From NCBI GenBank assembly GCA_025456105.1, contig JALOLG010000068.1, positions 1-8,146 of the forward strand: a DNA stretch of 8,146 nucleotides, in the 5' to 3' direction. This stretch comes from Ilumatobacteraceae bacterium. GTDB taxonomy: Bacteria > Actinomycetota > Acidimicrobiia > Acidimicrobiales > Ilumatobacteraceae. The first letter of the stretch is position 1. The number at the start of each line of letters is the position of its first letter. Below the pieces are notes generated by a model. That model had not been told where the DNA came from. It worked only from the letters and a program-made list of their open reading frames with translations, and did no database searches. Below are positions 1-4,958 of this stretch, in pieces. The position numbers and the translations under genes are program-made.

Positions 1-53
1 ACGCCGTGCTCGCCGACCCATCGACCACCGACCCATCTCCCGCCACCGACTGA
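1..53 (+). CDS. C-terminal tail of an unidentified upstream gene (partial)
   Basis: The frame beginning at base 3 reads AVLADPSTTDPSPATD and then TGA at 51-53. Its codons mostly end in G or C, as in the real genes here. The tail is Pro/Thr/Asp-rich and slightly repetitive (DPSTT then DPSPA), as expected of a disordered C-terminus. The stop lies 16 bases before the AHSA1-type gene at 70, with that gene's Shine-Dalgarno between them, so the two are probably co-transcribed. In many actinobacteria an ArsR-family HTH regulator sits directly upstream of an AHSA1/SRPBCC gene, so that is a reasonable guess. The visible residues do not prove it, and the other two frames are also open here. Confidence 0.4.
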   Translation, partial: AVLADPSTTDPSPATD

Positions 54-56
54 ACC

Positions 57-61
57 AGGAG
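57..61 (+). promoter_or_regulatory. Shine-Dalgarno AGGAG for the tandem AHSA1 gene
   Basis: AGGAG lies 8 bases before the ATG at 70. It decides the start, because the frame stays open to the window edge without another well-placed signal. Confidence 0.7.
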
Positions 62-69
62 CGATCGCC

Positions 70-1050
70 ATGCCCATCACGTCCGTCACCAACGACCCCG
101 ACGCCCTCACCATGACGATGGTGGGCGACTACCCCGTGCCCGTCGAGCGGCTCTGGCAGGCGTGGGCCGACCCCCGTCAGATCGAGCGCTTCTGGGGGCC
201 GCCGGGCTGGCCGGCCCGCTTCACCCGCCACGACATGGTGGTGGGCGGCCGGTCGGAGTACGTGATGACCGGCCCCGAGGGCGAGCGCTCGGCCGGCTAC
301 TGGATCGTCGAGCGCCTCGACGACGGCCGCTCGTTCGAGGTGATCGACGGGTTCGTCGGTCCCGACGGCGCGGCCAACGACGACATGCCGACGATGCGCA
401 TGCGGATGGAGTTCCACGCCACCGACACCGGGTCGCGCTTCGTCTCCGTCACCACGTTCCCGAGCCTGGCGGCGATGGAGCAGCTGATCGAGATGGGCAT
501 GGAGGAGGGTGCGCAGGCCGCGTTCGGTCAGATGGACGACGTGCTCACCGACCTCGCGTCGTTCGCGGCGGACCGTGCGACCGAGGCCACGATCCTCGAC
601 GACACCCACGTGCGGTTCAGCCGCATCATCCGCGGCACCGTCGAGCAGGTGTGGCGGGCGCACTTCGAGGCGGAGCTGGTGCAGCAGTGGATGCTCGGGC
701 CCGACGGGTGGACCATGCCCGTGTGCGAGGTGGGCACCGAGATCGGTAGCGCCTACCGCTGGGAGTGGGAGGCCGAGGACGGCTCGGGGCGCTTCGGCTT
801 CGAGGGTGAGCTGCTCGAGGCGGCGCCGCCGCATCGGGCCGTGCAGACCGAGCGGATGATCGGCACGGACGGCCCGGGCACCCGCAACGAGATGACGCTC
901 ACGGCGGTGCCGGGCGGCACGCTGCTCACCATCGTCGTCACCTACCCGAGCCGCGAGCTGCGCGACGAGATCATGTCCACCGGCATGGTCGACGGCATGG
1001 AGACGTCGTACGCACGGCTCGAGTCGGTGCTCGAGCTCGCACCGGCCTGA
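70..1050 (+). CDS. Tandem two-domain AHSA1/SRPBCC (START-like) family protein
   Basis: This 326-aa protein is about twice the usual length of a single AHSA1 domain (about 150 aa) and contains two copies in tandem. Copy 1 covers roughly residues 18-165 and copy 2 roughly 172-324. Both open with the family's helix-plus-tryptophan pattern: VERLWQAW followed by WGPPGW (residues 25-47), and VEQVWRAH followed by LGPDGW (191-214). Both end with a long helix (near 134-165 and 300-322) of the type that closes the hydrophobic SRPBCC cavity. The copies have diverged strongly, so the duplication is old. SRPBCC proteins bind hydrophobic ligands or act as Hsp90 co-chaperone-like modules; the ligand here cannot be told. 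It is probably cytoplasmic, since no signal peptide is visible. ATG 70 is supported by AGGAG at 57-61. The gene is likely in an operon with the gene ending at 53 and converges on the broken hydrolase gene. Confidence 0.88.
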   Translation: MPITSVTNDPDALTMTMVGDYPVPVERLWQAWADPRQIERFWGPPGWPARFTRHDMVVGGRSEYVMTGPEGERSAGYWIVERLDDGRSFEVIDGFVGPDGAANDDMPTMRMRMEFHATDTGSRFVSVTTFPSLAAMEQLIEMGMEEGAQAAFGQMDDVLTDLASFAADRATEATILDDTHVRFSRIIRGTVEQVWRAHFEAELVQQWMLGPDGWTMPVCEVGTEIGSAYRWEWEAEDGSGRFGFEGELLEAAPPHRAVQTERMIGTDGPGTRNEMTLTAVPGGTLLTIVVTYPSRELRDEIMSTGMVDGMETSYARLESVLELAPA

Positions 1051-1068
1051 GCGCCGTCGCCCTCAGGC
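1045..1068. terminator. Hairpin spanning both stop codons of a convergent pair
   Basis: GCCTGAG (1045-1051) and CTCAGGC (1062-1068) form a perfect 7-bp stem around a 10-base loop. The TGA of the plus-strand gene (1048-1050) and the TGA of the minus-strand hydrolase remnant (1065-1063) are both inside the stem. No T-run follows on either side, so it is not a classical intrinsic terminator. A bidirectional terminator or 3'-end stabiliser is an inference. Confidence 0.4.
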
Positions 1069-1603
1069 GAGTCGGCTCAGGAGGGCGAGCGCGCGCTCGA
1101 CGACCAGTGCCGTCGCGGCCTCGTCGTACGATGCCCGACCCGGTGGCGTCGGCGACGAGGGCGCGGGCCGCGTCGACGTCGCCCTCGCCGGCGAAGAACG
1201 GGTCGTGGTCCATGCCGTGGATCTGGACCGGCACGCCGGCGGGCCAGCGCTCGGAGAACTCGGTGAGCGGCACACACGCCTCCAGCAGCAGCGCGCCGGC
1301 GGCGCCGGGCCGGGTCTGCGCCAGCCGCTGGGCGGGCAGCACGCCCAGGGAGATGCCGGCGTACACCACGTCGGTCGGCAGCGACTCGACCGCCCGAACC
1401 CCGCGCTCGACCAGCTCGCCGAAGCCGATCTCCTCGGCGTGGGCGACGCCGTCGTCGAGGGTGGTGAACGACCGGCCCTCGTAGAGGTCCGGGAGGTGCA
1501 CCACGTGGCCGGCGCTGCGAAGGCCATCGGCGAGGGCGTGCACGCCGTCGGTCAGCCCGAGTGCATGGTGGAACAGGACGATCTCGATCACGTCGCCGAT
1601 CAT
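1063..1603 (-). pseudogene. Dienelactone hydrolase family protein, frame broken near 1130
   Basis: From ATG 1603 the frame gives a convincing alpha/beta-hydrolase of the dienelactone-hydrolase type: strand IEIVLFHHALGLT (6-18), PDLYEGR (38-44), nucleophile elbow AGISLG with Ser85 (82-87), and GVPVQIHGMDHDPFF with the likely acid Asp134 (123-137). After ATGSG (153-157, base 1133) the frame turns into Arg-rich nonsense running to 971. The adjacent frame, from about 1131, resumes as SYDEAATALVVERALALLSRLA and stops at 1063, where the family normally ends. From my memory of the family, about 17-19 residues resembling LFxYPGDxHLF-xDxSLP, which carry the catalytic His, should stand between those parts. 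They are absent in all frames. The 541-base span fits a deletion of 3n+2 bases. Either this is a true pseudogene without the triad His, or an assembly/sequencing deletion. The start is not firm: no good Shine-Dalgarno is visible, and GTG at codon 5 is an alternative. Confidence 0.8.
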
Positions 1604-1681
1604 GCCGCATCACTCGCCGACGCACGGTCGACGAAGGGCTCTGGCGGAACGTCGCGAGGAGCGCGAAGGTGGATCTCGATC

Positions 1682-1686
1682 GGAGG
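1682..1686 (+). promoter_or_regulatory. Shine-Dalgarno GGAGG fixing the start at 1692
   Basis: GGAGG sits 5 bases before ATG 1692. The same frame is open further upstream, with an ATG at 1602, but that extension would add a 30-residue charged stretch with no domain features, so the RBS-supported start is preferred. Confidence 0.7.
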
Positions 1687-1691
1687 TTCGC

Positions 1692-2333
1692 ATGCGACGT
1701 CGATGGTGGGCCGGTGCGCTCGTCGGTGCCGGTCTGCTCGCTGTTCGGCTCGCCCGGCCGTGGCAGGAGCGCTGGGGCGCGACCGACGACGAGGTGCGCG
1801 CCCGGCTCCCGGGTGACGAGCTGCTCGCCGAGCCGGCGAGCCAGATCACGCGGGCGATCACGATCGCCGCGCCACCGGAGCGGGTGTGGCCGTGGATCGT
1901 GCAGCTCGGCGCCGACCGCGGTGGCTTCTACAGCTACGACTGGCTGGAGAACCTGTTCGGCCTCGGCATCCACAGCGCCGACCGGATCGTGCCCGAGTGG
2001 CAGGAGCGCACGGTCGGCGACCTCGTCGCCGCCGAATCGAGCGGGAAGGGCGGTTGGTACGTCGTCGACGTGCACCCCCAGCTGGCGCTGGTGATGCAGG
2101 TGGCGAACGTCGCAGCGGGTCGACCCGCACGGCGCGACGAGCCGCCGGGCTGGGAGTTCCAGTGGACGTTCGCGCTGCGTCGGGCGCTCGACGGCACCAC
2201 CCGCCTGCTCGTCCGCGAGCGAGTGGCCTTCGACAACCCGCTGATGCGACTGGCGATGGCGCCGATCGGGCCGGTCAGCTTCGTGATGACCCGTCGGATG
2301 CTGCACGGCATCAAGCGCCGCGCCGAGCGCTGA
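1692..2333 (+). CDS. Membrane-anchored SRPBCC family protein
   Basis: This is a 213-aa protein. Residues 1-4 are MRRR, followed by a hydrophobic segment (about 5-20, WWAGALVGAGLLAVRL), so an N-terminal membrane anchor is likely. Residues about 50-210 are an SRPBCC domain of the subtype marked by APPERVWPWIVQLG (60-73), RGGFYSYDWLEN (76-87) and GIHSADRIVPEW (92 onward). A conserved GD follows, and near the C-terminus a long helix with Met and Arg residues. The family is common in actinobacteria, usually annotated only as SRPBCC; ligand and role are unknown. The gene diverges from the broken hydrolase (88-base spacer) and runs convergently into the DinB-type gene, leaving 5 bases between the stops. 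It is not closely similar to either copy of the tandem AHSA1 protein at 70-1050, so it is not a recent duplicate. Confidence 0.85.
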   Translation: MRRRWWAGALVGAGLLAVRLARPWQERWGATDDEVRARLPGDELLAEPASQITRAITIAAPPERVWPWIVQLGADRGGFYSYDWLENLFGLGIHSADRIVPEWQERTVGDLVAAESSGKGGWYVVDVHPQLALVMQVANVAAGRPARRDEPPGWEFQWTFALRRALDGTTRLLVRERVAFDNPLMRLAMAPIGPVSFVMTRRMLHGIKRRAER

Positions 2334-2334
2334 G

Positions 2335-2349
2335 CCGGCTACTCGCCGG
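2335..2349. terminator. Short hairpin at the convergent gene junction
   Basis: CCGGC (2335-2339) pairs with GCCGG (2345-2349) around the loop TACTC. It starts two bases after the plus-strand TGA and includes the minus-strand TAG (2341-2339). There is no T-run and the stem is only 5 bp, so a terminator role is weakly supported. Confidence 0.25.
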
Positions 2350-2878
2350 TCTCGCCGTCGACCGCCTCGCGCAGCAGGTCGGCGTGACCGTTGTGGCGGG
2401 CGTACTCCTCGATCATGTGGAGCACGATCCAGCGCAGGTTCGGGCGCTCGCCGTTGGGCCACGGCGTGACGGCGAGCCGGTCGAGTCCGCCGTCGGCGAT
2501 CGCCTCGGCGACCAGCCGACGAGCATCCTCGACCGCGGCGTCCCAGAGTCGGATGAGCTCGTCGGGTGAGTCGGCAGCAGCCGAGGTCCACTCCCAGTCG
2601 GGGTCGGCGTCCCAGTCGACGGCGTCCCACGGCGGTGTCCACTCGAGTCCGTGGAGGCGCCACGCGAACCAGTACCGCTCCACCCAGGCGAGGTGCTTGA
2701 GGATCCCGCCGAGGGTCATGGTCGAGACACCGACGGTTCGGCGGAGGCCGTCGGCGTCGACGCCACGGCACTTCCAGGCGAGCGTGGCGCGCTGGTAGTC
2801 GAGGAAGCCGAGCGCGGCGGCCACCTCGCCGGCGTCGACCGGCGGCTCCGGTCGACCCTGCTCGTCGATCGTGGTCAT
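2339..2878 (-). CDS. DinB family / DUF664 protein
   Basis: This 179-aa protein has the four-helix DinB-like plan of the DUF664 group. After a disordered N-terminus (1-18), helix 1 is VAAALGFLDYQRATLAWKCRG (19-39). Then come STMTLGGILKHLAWVERYWF (52-71) with His62, and a Trp/Asp-rich loop (80-97). A helix at 104-128 follows, and the last helix is LHMIEEYARHNGHADLLRE (153-171) with His154, His162 and His165. In DinB proteins three His residues bind a divalent metal; His62 plus the HxxH pair are the best candidates here. Some actinobacterial relatives act as thiol-S-transferases that use mycothiol, but the substrate of this one cannot be read from sequence. ATG 2878 has no Shine-Dalgarno but has a CCTACCGT box ending 7 bases upstream, so the transcript is probably leaderless. 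The length is normal for the family. Confidence 0.88.
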   Translation of the reverse strand: MTTIDEQGRPEPPVDAGEVAAALGFLDYQRATLAWKCRGVDADGLRRTVGVSTMTLGGILKHLAWVERYWFAWRLHGLEWTPPWDAVDWDADPDWEWTSAAADSPDELIRLWDAAVEDARRLVAEAIADGGLDRLAVTPWPNGERPNLRWIVLHMIEEYARHNGHADLLREAVDGETGE

Positions 2879-2885
2879 GGCCCGG

Positions 2886-2893
2886 ACGGTAGG
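2886..2893 (-). promoter_or_regulatory. CCTACCGT -10 box of the DinB gene (leaderless)
   Basis: On the minus strand CCTACCGT ends 7 bases before ATG 2878. TACCGT fits the actinobacterial -10 pattern TANNNT, and the spacing puts the transcription start on the start codon. No clear -35 is visible. The same 8-mer precedes the genes starting at 3498 and 4954. Confidence 0.6.
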
Positions 2894-2896
2894 CGC

Positions 2897-2925
2897 TTGA
2901 CCGAGGGCCGCCGTCCCGACATGAT
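2897..2925 (+). promoter_or_regulatory. Sigma-70-type promoter, TTGACC - 17 bp - CATGAT
   Basis: The -35 hexamer TTGACC (2897-2902) and the -10 hexamer CATGAT (2920-2925, 4 of 6 matches to TATAAT) are separated by 17 bases. The start would fall near 2932-2933. The downstream palindrome (2925-2942) covers the -10 end and the start point, a position suited to a repressor. Confidence 0.5.
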
Positions 2926-2942
2926 GTTAGGTATGCCTAACA
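2925..2942. promoter_or_regulatory. 18-bp palindromic operator, DtxR-family-like
   Basis: TGTTAGG-TATG-CCTAACA has perfect 7-base arms and stands out as AT-rich in a GC-rich window. The TTAGG/CCTAA half-sites match those of DtxR-family metalloregulator operators (IdeR, DtxR, MntR types). The 4-base spacer is shorter than in the classical 19-bp IdeR box. The site overlaps the putative transcription start of the gene at 2959 and lies about 47-64 bases upstream of the divergent DinB gene. The palindrome is certain; the identity of the regulator is inferred. Confidence 0.6.
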
Positions 2943-2962
2943 ACCCGGGTGCTGCGTCATGA
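2933..2962 (+). CDS. Possible 9-codon leader ORF (MPNNPGAAS)
   Basis: ATG 2933 lies within the palindrome and opens a 9-codon ORF. Its TGA (2960-2962) overlaps the next gene's ATG (2959-2961) as ATGA. The predicted -10 CATGAT ends 7 bases before this ATG, so the leader could be translated from the very 5' end of the mRNA and pass ribosomes to the next gene, which lacks both a Shine-Dalgarno and a leaderless -10. The same frame is open upstream, so chance is possible. Confidence 0.3.
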   Translation: MPNNPGAAS

Positions 2963-3474
2963 CGTCGTACGACCGGCTCCGGCTGGCCGTCGTCCTCGCG
3001 CATCCGGTGGAGGGTGCATCGGTGGAGCTGGAGTGCTGGGACGGTCAGCGGCTGGTGGTGTCGGCGCACCCAGCGGCTGATCTCACCGTGTGCCAGCTCC
3101 GGCAGGTGGTGCTCGCCAGCGCCCGGCCCGACCAGCCCGACTGGACCCGGATCGTGGCGGCGGTGTCGGTCGGTGGCGCGCTCGTCGACCTCGGCGCCGG
3201 CGTGTACCGACGCCGCGAGCGCGGCCTCGAGCAGCGCTGGTTCGTGGCCGATCTCGTGCCCGATGGGGTCGCCGCGGTGCTGCGCGAGATCGACCCCGGG
3301 CATCACGCCGTCGAGGCGCGCGTGGTCGCCGACCTCGACCTCGGTGCCGCGGCGGTGTGCATCCAGACGACCGACCGATCGGCGTCGGGCTCGCTCGACC
3401 GGGTCGCACTCGACGCTGCGACGGCCTGCCTCGTCGCCGAGCTGGTCGACCGTCCGGCATCCGCGCCGCACTGA
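2959..3474 (+). CDS. Hypothetical protein, 171 aa
   Basis: I do not recognise this family. The protein is soluble-looking, with no signal peptide or membrane segment. Residues 7-60 alternate in a beta-like way (LAVVLAHPVEGASVELECW, later LVVSAHPAADLTVCQLRQVV). Residues 62-80 are hydrophobic, with GG at 72-73, and residues 84-93 are Arg-rich (RRRERGLEQR). The second half, WFVADLVPDGVAAVLREIDPGHH (94-116) and EARVVADLDLGAAAVCIQT, looks alpha/beta. Cys26, Cys45 and two later Cys, together with His15, His37 and HH at 115-116, could bind metal, but they form no known motif. The plus strand is chosen over an antisense frame because its composition is protein-like while the antisense is His/Arg-rich. 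The start is weak: there is no Shine-Dalgarno. A promoter, a DtxR-like palindrome and a possible leader ORF precede it. The CapA-like gene follows after 23 bases. Confidence 0.65.
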   Translation: MTSYDRLRLAVVLAHPVEGASVELECWDGQRLVVSAHPAADLTVCQLRQVVLASARPDQPDWTRIVAAVSVGGALVDLGAGVYRRRERGLEQRWFVADLVPDGVAAVLREIDPGHHAVEARVVADLDLGAAAVCIQTTDRSASGSLDRVALDAATACLVAELVDRPASAPH

Positions 3475-3483
3475 CCCACGCGT

Positions 3484-3491
3484 CCTACCGT
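3484..3491 (+). promoter_or_regulatory. CCTACCGT -10 box of the CapA-like gene (leaderless)
   Basis: CCTACCGT lies in the 23-base gap after the TGA at 3474 and ends 6 bases before GTG 3498. No Shine-Dalgarno is present, so this box decides the start. The gene may also be read through from the upstream gene. Confidence 0.6.
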
Positions 3492-3497
3492 GCCCGT

Positions 3498-4649
3498 GTG
3501 TCCGGTGCGGTCCTCCGCCCCTGGTCGGAGCTCACACGACTGATCGTCGCCCTCGTCGTCGCGCTGGCGGTGGTGGCTCTCGCCGAGGCGCGCTCGGGCG
3601 GCACGGCCGACGACGTCACCGCCGCACCGCCCGCCACGACCAGCGTCGTCGCTCCTCGGTCGATCTCGATCGCCGTCACCGGCGAGCTCCTGCCGCACCC
3701 GTCGATCGTCGAGCACGCGCGCCGGTACGGGTCGACGACCGGGCGCCCCTACGACTTCGCGCCCCTGTTCGAGCCGCTGCGGCCGGTGATCGAGTCGGCC
3801 GACCTCGCGATCTGCCACCTCGAGGTGCCGGTCGCCCCGCCCGGTTCGGCACTCAGCGGGTACCCGTCGTTCGCGATCCCGGCCGACATCGGAGCCGGGA
3901 TCGCCGCCACGGGGTGGGATCGGTGCTCGACCGCCTCGAACCACGTCAACGACCAGGGCACGGCCGGCATCCGGGCCACCCTGGATGCCCTCGACGCAGC
4001 GGGTGTCGGCCACCACGGCTCGGCACGCACCGCGGAGGAGGCGGCAGCCGTGCCGATCGTCGAGGTCGCGGGTGTGCGAGTGGCTCACCTGTCGTACACG
4101 TGGGGGTACAACGCGTCGGCACCCGCGGAGCACTGGATGTCGAACGTGCTCGACGAGGCGCGCGTGCTCTCGGACGCGCGCGTCGCTCGTGGCGCCGGCG
4201 CCGAGATCGTGGTGCTGAGCCTCCACTGGGGCACCGAGTACGACCGGACCGGCAGCGCCGAGCAACGGGGTCTCGCCGCCCGCCTGCTCGAGTCGCCCGA
4301 CGTCGACCTCGTCGTGGGGCACGGCCCGCACGTGCTCCAGCCGGTGCTCGAGCACGCTGGCGAGCACGCGCTGCTCAGCGTCGGCAACCTGGTCGCCAAC
4401 CAGGGTGGCGACCGGCCGGCCACCTACGACGGCGTCGTGGCGGTCGTGACCTTCACGGTCGACGCCACCGGCGGGGTCGTCGCCTCACCGCCGGTCGTGC
4501 ACCCGACGTGGTACGACCGCGACGCCGGCCGGGTGCGGCTTGTCGACGCCGCGCTGGCCGATCCCGCGCTGGCGGGCATCGGCGATCGCCTCGCGGCGAG
4601 CCGGGCCCGCACGGCCGAGGTGCTCGGTCCGCAGCTGGCGGGCGTCTGA
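3498..4649 (+). CDS. CapA-family (poly-gamma-glutamate synthesis type) metallophosphatase
   Basis: This is a 383-aa protein from GTG 3498. Residues 12-31 are a hydrophobic membrane segment or uncleaved signal after one Arg-containing turn. A Thr/Ala/Pro linker (34-54) follows, so the catalytic domain is probably outside the membrane. Residues 55-302 carry the calcineurin-like CapA motifs in order: TGELLPH (61-67), ADLAICHLEVP (101-111), STASNHVNDQG with Asn148-His149 (144-154), VVLSLHWGTEY (238-248), GHGPHVLQP with His275 and His278 (274-282), and LLSVGNLVANQ (292-302). The first motif usually reads GD; here it is GE (Gly62-Glu63), a conservative change of a metal ligand. CapA/PgsA proteins take part in poly-gamma-glutamate capsule synthesis, but many actinobacterial homologues stand alone without capB/capC, as here. 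The true substrate is therefore unknown. The gene converges on the ylxP-like gene, leaving a 14-base gap. Confidence 0.87.
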   Translation: MSGAVLRPWSELTRLIVALVVALAVVALAEARSGGTADDVTAAPPATTSVVAPRSISIAVTGELLPHPSIVEHARRYGSTTGRPYDFAPLFEPLRPVIESADLAICHLEVPVAPPGSALSGYPSFAIPADIGAGIAATGWDRCSTASNHVNDQGTAGIRATLDALDAAGVGHHGSARTAEEAAAVPIVEVAGVRVAHLSYTWGYNASAPAEHWMSNVLDEARVLSDARVARGAGAEIVVLSLHWGTEYDRTGSAEQRGLAARLLESPDVDLVVGHGPHVLQPVLEHAGEHALLSVGNLVANQGGDRPATYDGVVAVVTFTVDATGGVVASPPVVHPTWYDRDAGRVRLVDAALADPALAGIGDRLAASRARTAEVLGPQLAGV

Positions 4650-4663
4650 CGGCCCCGTCCGGC

Positions 4664-4954
4664 TCACGGCTCGTCGAGCCACACCTGGGTGACGCCGACC
4701 ACCTCGACCTCGCCGTGCGACCAGATCCAGCGGTCGACGCCGTCGAGCACCTCCTCCACCTGACGTGCGCTGCCGGACACTGCGGCGAAGCCGAGCCGGG
4801 CGCGCTGCCACACGTCCTGGTCGCCCACCTCGGCGGCCGCCACGGCGAAGCGGTGGCGGGCACCGTCGACGAGCGCCTTGACCACCTGGCGCTTGTCCTT
4901 CAACGAGTGGGCGGCCGGCAGGTGGAGCTCGACCTCGATCGCGGCGACGTGCAC
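4664..4954 (-). CDS. ylxP: DUF503 (YlxP-like) protein
   Basis: This 96-aa protein has the usual DUF503 length and its two signature stretches: HSLKDKRQVVKALVDGARHRF (16-36) and AAEVGDQDVWQRARLGFAAVS (40-60). A C-terminal helix-strand (63-92) ending VWLDEP follows. DUF503/YlxP is a small, widely conserved protein of uncertain role, often encoded next to infB/rbfA translation genes. No such neighbours are visible here; instead the gene follows a thioesterase, with 4 bases between that stop (4959) and GTG 4954. No Shine-Dalgarno is clear, but CCTACCGT ends 6 bases before the GTG, so it may have its own leaderless start besides read-through from the thioesterase. The family call is firm and the gene symbol is by family only. 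Confidence 0.88.
   Translation of the reverse strand: MHVAAIEVELHLPAAHSLKDKRQVVKALVDGARHRFAVAAAEVGDQDVWQRARLGFAAVSGSARQVEEVLDGVDRWIWSHGEVEVVGVTQVWLDEP
4668..4680. terminator. Inverted repeat at the 3' ends of capA-like and ylxP genes
   Basis: GGCTCG-T-CGAGCC is a perfect 13-bp palindrome 18 bases past the CapA-like stop and within the last codons of the ylxP-like gene. It could fold as a 5-bp stem with a GTC loop. There is no T-run, so a terminator role for the plus-strand transcript is only possible. Confidence 0.25.
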
Positions 4955-4958
4955 CCCG

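Noticed and set aside
13..37. Direct repeat CCGACCCATC at 13-22 and 28-37
   Set aside because: In frame with the upstream gene's tail, where it encodes the repeated DPS; best explained as low-complexity coding sequence.
971..1062. Continuation of the hydrolase's first frame past the break
   Set aside because: The residues after 157 are Arg-rich and unlike the family, while the correct C-terminus is in the neighbouring frame ending at 1063.
1604..1691. Promoter or operator search in the spacer between the hydrolase remnant and the SRPBCC gene
   Set aside because: Apart from the GGAGG at 1682-1686 I see no convincing -10/-35 pair or inverted repeat.
1077..2771. Minus-strand open frame of 564 codons
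   Set aside because: Low-complexity Arg/Pro/Ala product that overlaps recognisable SRPBCC, DinB and hydrolase genes.
2875..3471. Minus-strand 198-codon frame opposite the hypothetical gene
   Set aside because: His/Arg/Gly-rich composition typical of antisense frames; the plus frame is more protein-like and has a promoter in front.
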